In this document: piece after piece, positions 1 to 5,876 of the stretch
Numbering within the stretch: the first letter of the stretch is position 1
Layout: the number at the start of each line of letters is the position of its first letter
Assembly: GCA_015256945.1 (NCBI GenBank)
Contig: JABZLB010000053.1
Location: forward strand, 1 to 7,767
Direction of reading: 5' to 3'
Length of the DNA stretch: 7,767 nt
Source of the DNA: Prevotellaceae bacterium
Lineage (GTDB): Bacteria; Bacteroidota; Bacteroidia; Bacteroidales; Bacteroidaceae
Notes under the pieces: model-generated
Seen by the model: only the letters and a program-made list of their open reading frames with translations
Database searches by the model: none
What the model was told of the DNA's origin: nothing
Program-made: the position numbers and the translations under genes

Positions 1-52
1 CGTGACCTCCTGCGTGACAGGCAGGCATTCTAACCAACTGAACTAACGCACC
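1..52 (-). tRNA. tRNA-Asp (anticodon GTC), 3' part cut off by the window edge
   Basis: Read on the minus strand, the sequence opens with acceptor arm GGTGCGT, then TA, a D-arm containing AGTTGGTTA, and an anticodon stem CCTGC/GCAGG enclosing the loop CTGTCAC. The anticodon GTC lies at 16-18 and decodes aspartate codons GAC and GAU. The variable loop AGGTC and the first bases of the T-arm are present. The rest of the T-arm and the 3' acceptor strand lie outside the window. All visible stems pair, with one G-T wobble at the end of the D-stem, so nothing suggests a pseudogene. It sits downstream of the GNAT gene on the same strand but has its own promoter. Confidence 0.95.
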
Positions 53-85
53 AATCTTTGGATGCTCATTACTTATTTGCGGATG

Positions 86-116
86 CAAAGGTATGTATTT
101 ATTTCTGCATTACAAA
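86..116 (-). promoter_or_regulatory. Bacteroidetes-type promoter of tRNA-Asp
   Basis: On the minus strand TTTG (113-116) is followed by exactly 19 bases and then TACCTTTG (86-93). This matches the Bacteroidetes primary sigma consensus TTTG-N19-TAnnTTTG at every fixed position. Transcription should begin near 79-81, giving a leader of about 28 bases before the mature tRNA 5' end at 52, to be removed by RNase P. The -33 box lies only 17 bases beyond the GNAT stop codon. Confidence 0.85.
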
Positions 117-133
117 ACTTTTTATATAGTTTT

Positions 134-670
134 TTATAAAAAAAGTTGCATCAAAACAGCGTCATGATATTTACTTCCATCGTATAACCAATCATGAAGT
201 GGGACATTAGGTTGAAAACCAGCATGCTTAAATAACCGGATACTAAACGTATTGTCAGCATCAACAAAGGCATAAAGCTGATGAATACACAAAACCTTAC
301 GCGCATAGCTTACAAGCTTTTCCATGGCAGCCTGCCCATATCCCATGGCCCGATAAGGCTTTTGAATAACAATTCCCACCTCAGCACGGAGGTGACGAGG
401 ATTAAAATCAATTAAGTCAACCATGCCTATTATCTCTTTCTGCCGGTTACAAATCATAAGACGTACCTGTCGGTCAGCATAAATATCGCCTGAAGCATTC
501 GACATATATTCATGTAACACGTAGCGAGAATATGGTACATTGGTATTACCTGCATCCCAAAGCTCCATATCGTTCTCTATCGTATAGAGAACATCAAGGT
601 CTTCAGGCTCCATCGCTCTTAAAGTAACATCGGGAAGTTCCCGGCCGTTTGTATCCAACTTCTTACACAT
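134..670 (-). CDS. GNAT-family N-acetyltransferase, SpeG-like
   Basis: This 178-residue protein should transfer an acetyl group from acetyl-CoA to an amine. The single GNAT domain spans nearly the whole chain. The acetyl-CoA pyrophosphate loop is R107-A-M-G110-Y-G112 within QKPYRAMGYG, a good match to (Q/R)xxGx(G/A). The later conserved part includes VDADN (136-140) and HAGF (149-152). The middle and C-terminal halves resemble spermidine acetyltransferase SpeG in pattern: GMVDLIDFN, then the HLRAEVGI strand, then DGSKYHDAVLM near the end. That suggests a polyamine or a small amine as substrate, but ribosomal-protein or antibiotic acetylation cannot be excluded. The ATG at 670 is the only start that keeps the N-terminal strand. 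It follows the glycosyltransferase by 46 bases and is probably the last gene of that operon. Family is confident; substrate is inference. Confidence 0.85.
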   Translation of the reverse strand: MCKKLDTNGRELPDVTLRAMEPEDLDVLYTIENDMELWDAGNTNVPYSRYVLHEYMSNASGDIYADRQVRLMICNRQKEIIGMVDLIDFNPRHLRAEVGIVIQKPYRAMGYGQAAMEKLVSYARKVLCIHQLYAFVDADNTFSIRLFKHAGFQPNVPLHDWLYDGSKYHDAVLMQLFL

Positions 671-716
671 GTTGTCAGGTCTTTAAAAAACAAGTTGGCA
701 CCATTGTTATGTCCTG

Positions 717-1925
717 CTATTTCAAACCTTCTGTTACGGGCTGTCCTTTTAGAACATCTGTATCAGTTATTACTATTCCCTCGTCAGGATAATACATGGC
801 CATCACTGCCCCTGAATGACGATGTTGTGAAAAGAAACCCAAAACATCATTATATGAAAAGCTTGACATGTCAAAGGCAATATATTGTCTGTTGGTTCCC
901 GATACATCAAACATGTCTTCAGGAATTGTCGTATCGGTGTCAAATATCTTTGCGCGAAGTCCCTTTCGCCTGATGAGCAATTCACATGGTTTACGATGCT
1001 GCGATGCAATATAAAAGATATACAGCGGGTCCGACTTAAACGTTTTGTCTACAAACCCCAATGACCTTCGTATCTTACGCAGCACCATAGGTATAAGCGC
1101 CAGTGATGCTTTTGTGTAGATAGCCAGCTGTACAGGAAATGTAAGAAGAATGCTAAGATGTCCGAAATGCTTCCTGAAGAATATGAGCATAGCCTCATAA
1201 AAGACATGCACATAGCGGAAACTCGACTTCTGTGTGCTCTCACCCTTGTAGTGTAACACCCGTACCGGCACATACCAATTAGCCCATCCTGCTTTCAACA
1301 AGCGGTAACTCAGGTCAATATCCTCGCCATACATGAAGTAATCTTCGTCTAAAAGACCAACCTCTTCCAGTGCCTTGCGCCGTAGCATGCAAAATGCCCC
1401 GCTTACAATTTCAATTTGTTCAGGCTGGTCCCACGACAAATAGCTCATATAATACTTGCCAAAACGACGGCTGTTTGGGAAACGACGGCAAAGTCCACTC
1501 ATTTTATAGAACGACGTCATGGGCGAAGGCACACCACGTCGCGACTCTAAGGCATCGCTCCCGTCGACCTTAACCATCCTGACGCCTGCCGCACCGGCAT
1601 CGGGATGGCAGTCCATAAAGTGCACAACCGTGTGCAAAGCGTTCTCCGAAACTACCGTATCGGGATTAAGCAACAACACATATTCGCCTTTACTCTGCCC
1701 GATAGCACGATTATTGGCACGGGCAAACCCCAGATTATGATTGCTGCTGATAAAAGTATAATCAGGGAAACGAGGCGACAAATATTCTATTGAACCATCG
1801 TGTGAATGATTGTCAATCACTATCACTTCAGCCTCAATACCACAAAGAGCTTTCTGCACTGAGCGCAAACACTGCTCTAAATAGTACTTTACATTGTAAT
1901 TAACAATAATTACCGACAGCTTCAT
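717..1925 (-). CDS. GT2-family glycosyltransferase, rhamnosyltransferase-like, with C-terminal extension
   Basis: A 402-residue inverting GT-A glycosyltransferase that should move a sugar from a nucleotide-sugar donor to a cell-surface glycan precursor at the cytoplasmic face of the membrane. The family start MKLSVIIVNYN is at residues 1-11. Nucleotide-binding IDNHSHDGS is at 37-45, the NLGFARANN segment at 64-72, the DxD-equivalent NPD at 87-89, SGAF at 175-178, and the catalytic-base motif GEDIDLSYR at 200-208. This motif set is that of the rhamnosyltransferase-like branch (WbbL/RfbF type). Residues about 255-283 are hydrophobic and may anchor the protein to the membrane. About 100 residues follow that are not part of the GT-A fold and that I do not recognise. 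The start at 1925 is preferred because a longer in-frame reading would overlap the upstream gene and add a chain unlike the family. It begins 16 bases after the membrane-protein gene. Donor and acceptor are unknown. Confidence 0.88.
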   Translation of the reverse strand: MKLSVIIVNYNVKYYLEQCLRSVQKALCGIEAEVIVIDNHSHDGSIEYLSPRFPDYTFISSNHNLGFARANNRAIGQSKGEYVLLLNPDTVVSENALHTVVHFMDCHPDAGAAGVRMVKVDGSDALESRRGVPSPMTSFYKMSGLCRRFPNSRRFGKYYMSYLSWDQPEQIEIVSGAFCMLRRKALEEVGLLDEDYFMYGEDIDLSYRLLKAGWANWYVPVRVLHYKGESTQKSSFRYVHVFYEAMLIFFRKHFGHLSILLTFPVQLAIYTKASLALIPMVLRKIRRSLGFVDKTFKSDPLYIFYIASQHRKPCELLIRRKGLRAKIFDTDTTIPEDMFDVSGTNRQYIAFDMSSFSYNDVLGFFSQHRHSGAVMAMYYPDEGIVITDTDVLKGQPVTEGLK

Positions 1926-1941
1926 AACCTGCAACCCACAA

Positions 1942-2364
1942 CTATTTCTCCTGTCCTGTTTCGTACAAGTACCGTGCACGGGTAGGATAAACAAGCAGCA
2001 AGCACAACATGTCTATGATAGCCATATATCCAAAAGCTACATTCATAAACTGGTAATACAGCCATGTGTTAACCATCATGGGTACAACAAACAGGGCTAA
2101 CCGAACCGACGCCCAACGCACATAGCCCTCTGCATTATACTTTATGGTACGCCCGGGTATTGAAAATTTAAACAGCCTGAAGGCCACGGGAATACAACAA
2201 ATGGTTAAGCATTCCATAATGGTTGAGGCCAGAAAATCATACTGTTTGTCAACAGCCAGCCAGCCCGGCAGCAACAGTTCGTTCTCGTACACAACAACCA
2301 TCAGCACACATATAGCTACCGACAGCCAGTAAATTAAAGGTAAAAGTTTAAGAATATCTTTCAT
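1942..2364 (-). CDS. Four-helix integral membrane protein of unknown function
   Basis: A 140-residue protein with no motif I recognise. Hydrophobic segments are visible at about 8-27, 43-62, 87-105 and 109-127, which predicts four inner-membrane helices. Short charged loops separate them, including YENELLLPG between helices 1 and 2 and RLFKFSIPGRTIKYN between helices 2 and 3. The C-terminus (PTRARYLYETGQEK) is basic and probably cytoplasmic. The ATG at 2364 lies 35 bases after the recR stop, and the glycosyltransferase begins 16 bases after this gene's stop, so all three are likely co-transcribed. That placement would suit a membrane partner of the glycosyltransferase, but this is inference from position only. 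The even composition and clean N-terminus argue that it is a real gene rather than a shadow. Confidence 0.8.
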   Translation of the reverse strand: MKDILKLLPLIYWLSVAICVLMVVVYENELLLPGWLAVDKQYDFLASTIMECLTICCIPVAFRLFKFSIPGRTIKYNAEGYVRWASVRLALFVVPMMVNTWLYYQFMNVAFGYMAIIDMLCLLLVYPTRARYLYETGQEK

Positions 2365-2399
2365 AAATATTCGTATCCGCTATGTATACAAGGGCGTTA

Positions 2400-3008
2400 T
2401 TATTTGTCAACAGGTGTACGGTTCACAATAGAGCGCCCTAGTGTAACCTCATCTGTATATTCTAATTCATTGCCAACCGATATACCCCGCGCAATAACGC
2501 TTACCTTAACCTGATAGGGTTTCAGCAGTCGCGATATGTAAAAGTTGGTCGTATCACCTTCCATCGTACTGCTTAAAGCCAGTATCACCTCTTTAATATC
2601 GCCGCCGGCCACACGCTCTACCAGCGAGTTTATCTCCAAATCGGCAGGCCCTACGCCGTCCATTGGCGATATAATACCACCCAGAACATGGTACAAACCT
2701 CGATACGTCTGCGTATTTTCTACGGCCATCACGTCCTGAACATTCTCTACAACACATACAGTTGTTGTATCCCTGCGGGTATCAGAACAGATAGGACACA
2801 CCTCAGTGTCGCTGATATTATGACATACACGGCAGTATTTTATGTCCTTGCGCACATGCGATACGGCATCGGCAAAGCCATCTACACTGCTTTCCGACTG
2901 TTTTAAAAGATGCAAAACAAGACGCAATGCCGTTTTACGGCCTATTCCTGGCAGCTTACTAAACTCACCCACTGCGCGCTCAAGCAGCACCGACGGGTAT
3001 TGTTCCAT
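2400..3008 (-). CDS. recR: Recombination mediator protein RecR
   Basis: RecR works with RecO (and RecF) to load RecA onto SSB-coated single-stranded DNA during gap repair; it forms a ring-shaped tetramer clamp in the cytoplasm. At 202 residues it is full length. The helix-hairpin-helix motif is LPGIGRKTA (19-27). A four-cysteine zinc site is formed by C59, C62, C71 and C74. The Toprim domain starts at about 82 with VCVVEN, whose E88 is the conserved acidic residue. The C-terminal signature GNELEYTDEVTL (179-190) is the Walker-like segment seen across RecR proteins. No key residue is missing. The start codon shares one base with the stop codon of the upstream barrel gene (TAATG), so translation is probably coupled to it. 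Confidence 0.97.
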   Translation of the reverse strand: MEQYPSVLLERAVGEFSKLPGIGRKTALRLVLHLLKQSESSVDGFADAVSHVRKDIKYCRVCHNISDTEVCPICSDTRRDTTTVCVVENVQDVMAVENTQTYRGLYHVLGGIISPMDGVGPADLEINSLVERVAGGDIKEVILALSSTMEGDTTNFYISRLLKPYQVKVSVIARGISVGNELEYTDEVTLGRSIVNRTPVDK

Positions 3009-3496
3009 TAGTCCTTATCAATATAAATACCAAAGCCTATGCGCAAACCGATGGTAGAATAATCGGAATGACTCTTTATGCTTTGCTGGTAATATAAGGC
3101 CGGTTCAATAGTTACCGTACGGCTGATAAAGAACGCATAGCCCACCTCTACACCGGGCAGTACATCGTTATAGCCGCCATTGGCATGTACAAGCTGGCAG
3201 TTTGCGCCAAGAAAAATACCGTTCTGTGTAATATAGTAGCGGCCACCGGCACCTACTGTAAAGGCATCACTCCTGCTCGAAGAATGTTGAAAGCCCACAT
3301 TTCCCAACAGCATCAGGTTATCATCTACAAAATAACCACCTTGCCCGTGAATGTCAAGATTAAGCTTGTCGGTACCATTGTAGCTCAGATTAAAGCCTGA
3401 AAGTGATGCACCGGCATACATCTTTCCCTGTTCAAACTGCGCATTTGCGGTAAGTGTCACGCATAATGTAAAAAGAAGGGCAATTAACTTTTTCAT
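3008..3496 (-). CDS. Small outer-membrane beta-barrel protein
   Basis: A 162-residue secreted protein with a clear signal peptide: MKK, a hydrophobic core, then cleavage after TANA (residue 19), leaving a mature chain starting with Q20. The mature part alternates polar and hydrophobic residues in strand-like stretches ending in aromatic residues, for example MYAGASLSGFNLSY, GGYFVDDNLMLLGNVGF, AGGRYYITQNGIFLGANC and VGYAFFISRTVTIEPALYY. It closes with GLRIGFGIYI, a typical last strand. This fits the eight-stranded outer-membrane beta-barrel families common in Bacteroidetes. No enzymatic or ligand motif is visible, so whether it is structural, a small porin or an adhesin is unknown. Its stop codon overlaps the recR start, and a candidate promoter lies about 100 bases upstream. 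Confidence 0.85.
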   Translation of the reverse strand: MKKLIALLFTLCVTLTANAQFEQGKMYAGASLSGFNLSYNGTDKLNLDIHGQGGYFVDDNLMLLGNVGFQHSSSRSDAFTVGAGGRYYITQNGIFLGANCQLVHANGGYNDVLPGVEVGYAFFISRTVTIEPALYYQQSIKSHSDYSTIGLRIGFGIYIDKD

Positions 3497-3580
3497 ATCT
3501 TATCGTTGTTAAATAAATTTTCTACAACCTGCATGCTGCTGAATATCCATATTGTAAAGCATATGGCATTGCATGCAAAC

Positions 3581-3596
3581 CTGCATTTTATTGCAG
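3581..3596 (-). repeat. Short inverted repeat next to the barrel-operon promoter box
   Basis: CTGCA (3581-3585) and TGCAG (3592-3596) form a perfect five-base inverted repeat around a six-base AT spacer. It directly abuts the candidate -7 box, so the predicted transcription start (near 3590) falls inside it. That position suits an operator better than an RNA hairpin, but five base pairs can arise by chance. Confidence 0.35.
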
Positions 3597-3604
3597 CAAA
3601 AGTA
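3597..3604 (-). promoter_or_regulatory. Candidate -7 box for the barrel-recR operon
   Basis: The minus strand reads TACTTTTG here, matching the Bacteroidetes -7 element TAnnTTTG. No good TTTG is found 19-21 bases upstream (the bases there read about GTGT), so the -33 part is weak. It would produce a leader of about 95 bases before the barrel start. It is the best match in the gap, but position and strength are inferred. Confidence 0.45.
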
Positions 3605-3764
3605 ATGTTATTTTTTGAGAAACACGAGCGAACGTGCATCTTTATTTCAAATAAACAAACAATTGTATCACCTGTTTTAAACCAAATGCTACTTTCAATA
3701 TGACGTATTCTCCCTGGCAATACATTGTCGTACACCAAAAATTACGGGCATAGGTTTATGGCAT

Positions 3765-3845
3765 GGCGACCGTCAGCAGCCCTGCTGACGGCCGTCATAC
3801 CATACGTTCGGCGGCCGTCAGCAATGCTGTTGACGATCGCCGAAC
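3765..3845. repeat. REP/BIME-like tandem pair of palindromes
   Basis: Two imperfect palindromes sit side by side and share a 15-base head that differs at two positions: GGCGACCGTCAGCAG (3765-3779) and GGCGGCCGTCAGCAA (3810-3824), 45 bases apart. The first unit (3765-3796) has the ten-base perfect arms CCGTCAGCAG/CTGCTGACGG around a two-base centre, with further pairing outside one mismatch. The second (3806-3845) has outer arms GTTCGGCG/CGCCGAAC and inner pairing of CGTCAGCA with TGTTGACG. The unit CGGCCGTCA also recurs at 3789 and 3812. Duplicated GC-rich palindromes between genes are the hallmark of REP/BIME elements. No T-tract follows either hairpin, so a simple intrinsic terminator is less likely, although a role in ending cdd transcripts or protecting their 3' ends is possible. 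Confidence 0.65.
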
Positions 3846-3918
3846 AATGACCTTAAGCAAGCAAAGCTCCCAGCCTTACACTGTAAAGGGGGGATGAATA
3901 CGACGTAACGGGATTTAC

Positions 3919-4398
3919 TTATCGCATATCATTGTCGACAAAACAAAGCGGAAGAAGGTCTTTTATGCTTTTAATACGGTATATGCCATCAGTGCCATAC
4001 AGCAGAATTTCGATGGGCTGATGGTATCGTTCTTCTATTTCAAGAATAACCTGTCGGCAGGCTCCACAGGGAGTTACAGGCTTCTGGCGCAGCCCTTTTG
4101 CGTCGCAGGCAGCTATTGCAAGACATTTTACGGGCTGGTCGGGGTAATTAGCCTGAGCCGAAAAAATAGCCGTTCGCTCGGCACACAGTCCTGAAGGGAA
4201 CGCCGCATTTTCCTGATTGGCTCCGATAACAACCTTACCGTTTTCGAGCATTACGGCTGCCCCTACATGGAAATGGCTATAATTGGCATACGAATTGCGC
4301 GTAGCTGCACAGGCACACTTAACAACAGCTTGCTCGTTGGCAGTTAATTCGTCCATCGAGCAGAACTCCATCTCTATTTCAAGCTTAACTTGTTTCAT
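3919..4398 (-). CDS. cdd: Cytidine deaminase
   Basis: A 159-residue cytoplasmic enzyme of pyrimidine salvage that converts cytidine and deoxycytidine to uridine and deoxyuridine, releasing ammonia. The zinc site is complete: C72 in the CAER motif (72-75), with E74 as the proton shuttle, and C111 and C114 in PCGACRQ (110-116). Substrate-contacting FHVGAAV (43-49) and NQEN (61-64) are present. The length is near that of the short, homotetrameric class, with about 15 extra residues at the N-terminus (MKQVKLEIEMEFCSM) that may be a family-specific extension; the ATG at 4398 is used because the in-frame alternatives M10 and M15 would leave a larger gap after the lipoprotein gene. The start is 23 bases beyond the stop of the lipoprotein gene, so it is probably last in that operon. 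Confidence 0.95.
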   Translation of the reverse strand: MKQVKLEIEMEFCSMDELTANEQAVVKCACAATRNSYANYSHFHVGAAVMLENGKVVIGANQENAAFPSGLCAERTAIFSAQANYPDQPVKCLAIAACDAKGLRQKPVTPCGACRQVILEIEERYHQPIEILLYGTDGIYRIKSIKDLLPLCFVDNDMR

Positions 4399-4421
4399 AC
4401 TGTTTCTGGTTGAATTTATGG

Positions 4422-5858
4422 CTAAGGCCTGTATTCAAAGGCTCCAATATCAGGCTTATTGTCACGCGGCAAGCCGCTACGGTCTACGGGAGCAGACGTC
4501 AGAGGGTCGGCTTTATCAATGGCAGCCGACTTGTCTGAAAGCCTGAAGTCGTAATATTGATTATTCGAATCAATCTTCACAAAGTGCTTTAGTCCCATAC
4601 TTACCGTGTCTTTCACATCCTCATAAAGCACGTTTGTAAAATGAATGCTGTCGGCAGTGACAATCTTCGGTGTACGAATTACGCAATGATCAAAGCTGTA
4701 ATTGAACGGTATGGCGGTGTCGCCAGGAGTTCCCATAAGCTGATCGTCGGCATAACCAGTGATGATTGTGTTTCGCACATCGAGGCTAAGCAACGGGTAG
4801 CGCGCCGTAAAGGCAATGGCTGCACCCCGGTTTGAATCGAAGGGATAGAACTGAGCCAGTGTACAATTGTTCACAATGGCCCGGCCTCCATTAAGGTGAA
4901 GGCAGTCGTTCAGCGTGTTTGTTATCAGCGTATTGGTAAGTTTTAGCTGTGCATTATCAGCTTTTAGTCCATACCCCTGGCAGTTATGTACAGTGCTATT
5001 GGCCATGGTGAGCTTCAGACGCGACACATCTGACGAGTCGACAACAATGCCATCCTGCGTACTGTGCACGTCGGTATAATTGAGTTCGTTGCCATACGAT
5101 GATGTGTAAAAGCGCAAACCTTTCCATTGTGCCGGCACACGGTCGTAGGGAAGATAGCCAAACATACGGTCGATACGGTCGCCACGCAATGTTATATTTT
5201 GCGCAGGCGTGCCCTGACAAAGCAGTCGGCCGTGAACGTTCAGCCCTGCATCGGCATGAAAATACAGCGTTGTTCCGGCAGCAATAGTAAGCGTTGCCGC
5301 ACTGTCGACGGTAATACCGCCATAAATTACCAGCGGTTTTGAAGAGAGAGATATAAGCGAATCGTGGCTTACACGGACATTACGCAGCAGCATTGCGTCC
5401 CACGACCAAGCCCTTAAGGCCACTTTTTGCTCTACTCCACTTTCTAAAGTAAATATCAACTCGTCGTCATCAGCCTGCGGTCCCGTCTGTGAGTTGAGCG
5501 GAGCAGTAAGTTCTACCATCACCCTAAGGCTGTCGCGGTTACGCAAGCTAACCTCGGTTGTGGTATAATTCATACGGTCACTGAGATAAATACCGTCGAT
5601 GTTAACACGAAACCCCGACCTGCTTCCACGGGCCAGACGTACACTTTTACAACGAATGCCATCGCCCGAGTAGTTATAAACCCACATACTTCGCATGGCA
5701 CCGGGCACATTTGAAAATACGGTATCGAGCTTAAGTGTATCGGTTGAGAACGTAAGCCGGCTGGCTTGCGATAGCGAAAAACTGTCGTCATCGGCACACG
5801 AAACAAGGGTGAGCACCGTTAACAACAACCAAAAACAAGGTTTTAATATCTTCATCAT
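4422..5858 (-). CDS. Beta-helix lipoprotein with choice-of-anchor-Q-like C-terminus
   Basis: A 478-residue lipoprotein, counted from the ATG at 5858; a second ATG follows at 5855. The signal peptide ends in the lipobox LVSC, with lipidated C21 followed by ADDD. An acidic run just after the cysteine is a known surface-export signal in Bacteroidetes, so the protein is probably exposed on the cell surface. Residues about 34-150 look like an all-beta Ig-like domain. Residues about 179-409 carry repeated short strands and turns such as AGTTLYFHADAGLNVHG, YGLKADNAQLKLTNTLITN and NNCTLAQF, typical of a right-handed parallel beta-helix, the fold of many polysaccharide-binding or -cleaving proteins. 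The tail DFRLSDKSAAID (437-448) and PDIGAFEY (469-476) matches the choice-of-anchor-Q signature. No catalytic motif is evident. A longer reading from a TTG at 5876 would put extra residues before the signal peptide and is rejected. Confidence 0.85.
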   Translation of the reverse strand: MMKILKPCFWLLLTVLTLVSCADDDSFSLSQASRLTFSTDTLKLDTVFSNVPGAMRSMWVYNYSGDGIRCKSVRLARGSRSGFRVNIDGIYLSDRMNYTTTEVSLRNRDSLRVMVELTAPLNSQTGPQADDDELIFTLESGVEQKVALRAWSWDAMLLRNVRVSHDSLISLSSKPLVIYGGITVDSAATLTIAAGTTLYFHADAGLNVHGRLLCQGTPAQNITLRGDRIDRMFGYLPYDRVPAQWKGLRFYTSSYGNELNYTDVHSTQDGIVVDSSDVSRLKLTMANSTVHNCQGYGLKADNAQLKLTNTLITNTLNDCLHLNGGRAIVNNCTLAQFYPFDSNRGAAIAFTARYPLLSLDVRNTIITGYADDQLMGTPGDTAIPFNYSFDHCVIRTPKIVTADSIHFTNVLYEDVKDTVSMGLKHFVKIDSNNQYYDFRLSDKSAAIDKADPLTSAPVDRSGLPRDNKPDIGAFEYRP

Positions 5859-5876
5859 CACATAATATAACGCCAA

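Larger units (their letters stand above)
3497..3918. other. 422-base intergenic region between cdd and the barrel-recR operon
   Basis: No convincing protein-coding gene lies here. From right to left it contains an unstructured stretch after the cdd stop, a GC-rich tandem palindrome pair (3765-3845), an AT-rich stretch, a candidate promoter box TACTTTTG (3597-3604, minus strand), a short hairpin (3581-3596), and a leader of roughly 95 bases before the barrel gene. The composition changes sharply between the GC-rich palindromes and the AT-rich DNA around them. Confidence 0.8.

Noticed and set aside
116..147. Intrinsic terminator after the GNAT gene
   Set aside because: The stem is made almost only of A-T pairs with a 16-base loop, overlaps the stop codon and the tRNA -33 box, and has no GC-rich core.
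1926..1994. N-terminal extension of the glycosyltransferase by 23 residues
   Set aside because: It would overlap the end of the membrane-protein gene, and the family starts at MKLSVIIVNYN, which has its own ATG 16 bases after the previous stop.
3493..3738. Minus-strand open frame of 81 codons upstream of the barrel gene
   Set aside because: It needs a TTG start, has an unnatural rich-in-Cys/Ile/Phe composition with no family resemblance, and spans the candidate promoter and repeats.
3765..3845. CRISPR-like or simple rho-independent terminator reading of the palindromes
   Set aside because: There are only two units with no unique spacers of constant size, and no U-tract follows either hairpin on the minus strand.
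4283..4546. Plus-strand open frame across the cdd/lipoprotein junction
   Set aside because: It is antisense to two well-supported genes and shows no family resemblance; other plus-strand frames in the window are similar shadows.
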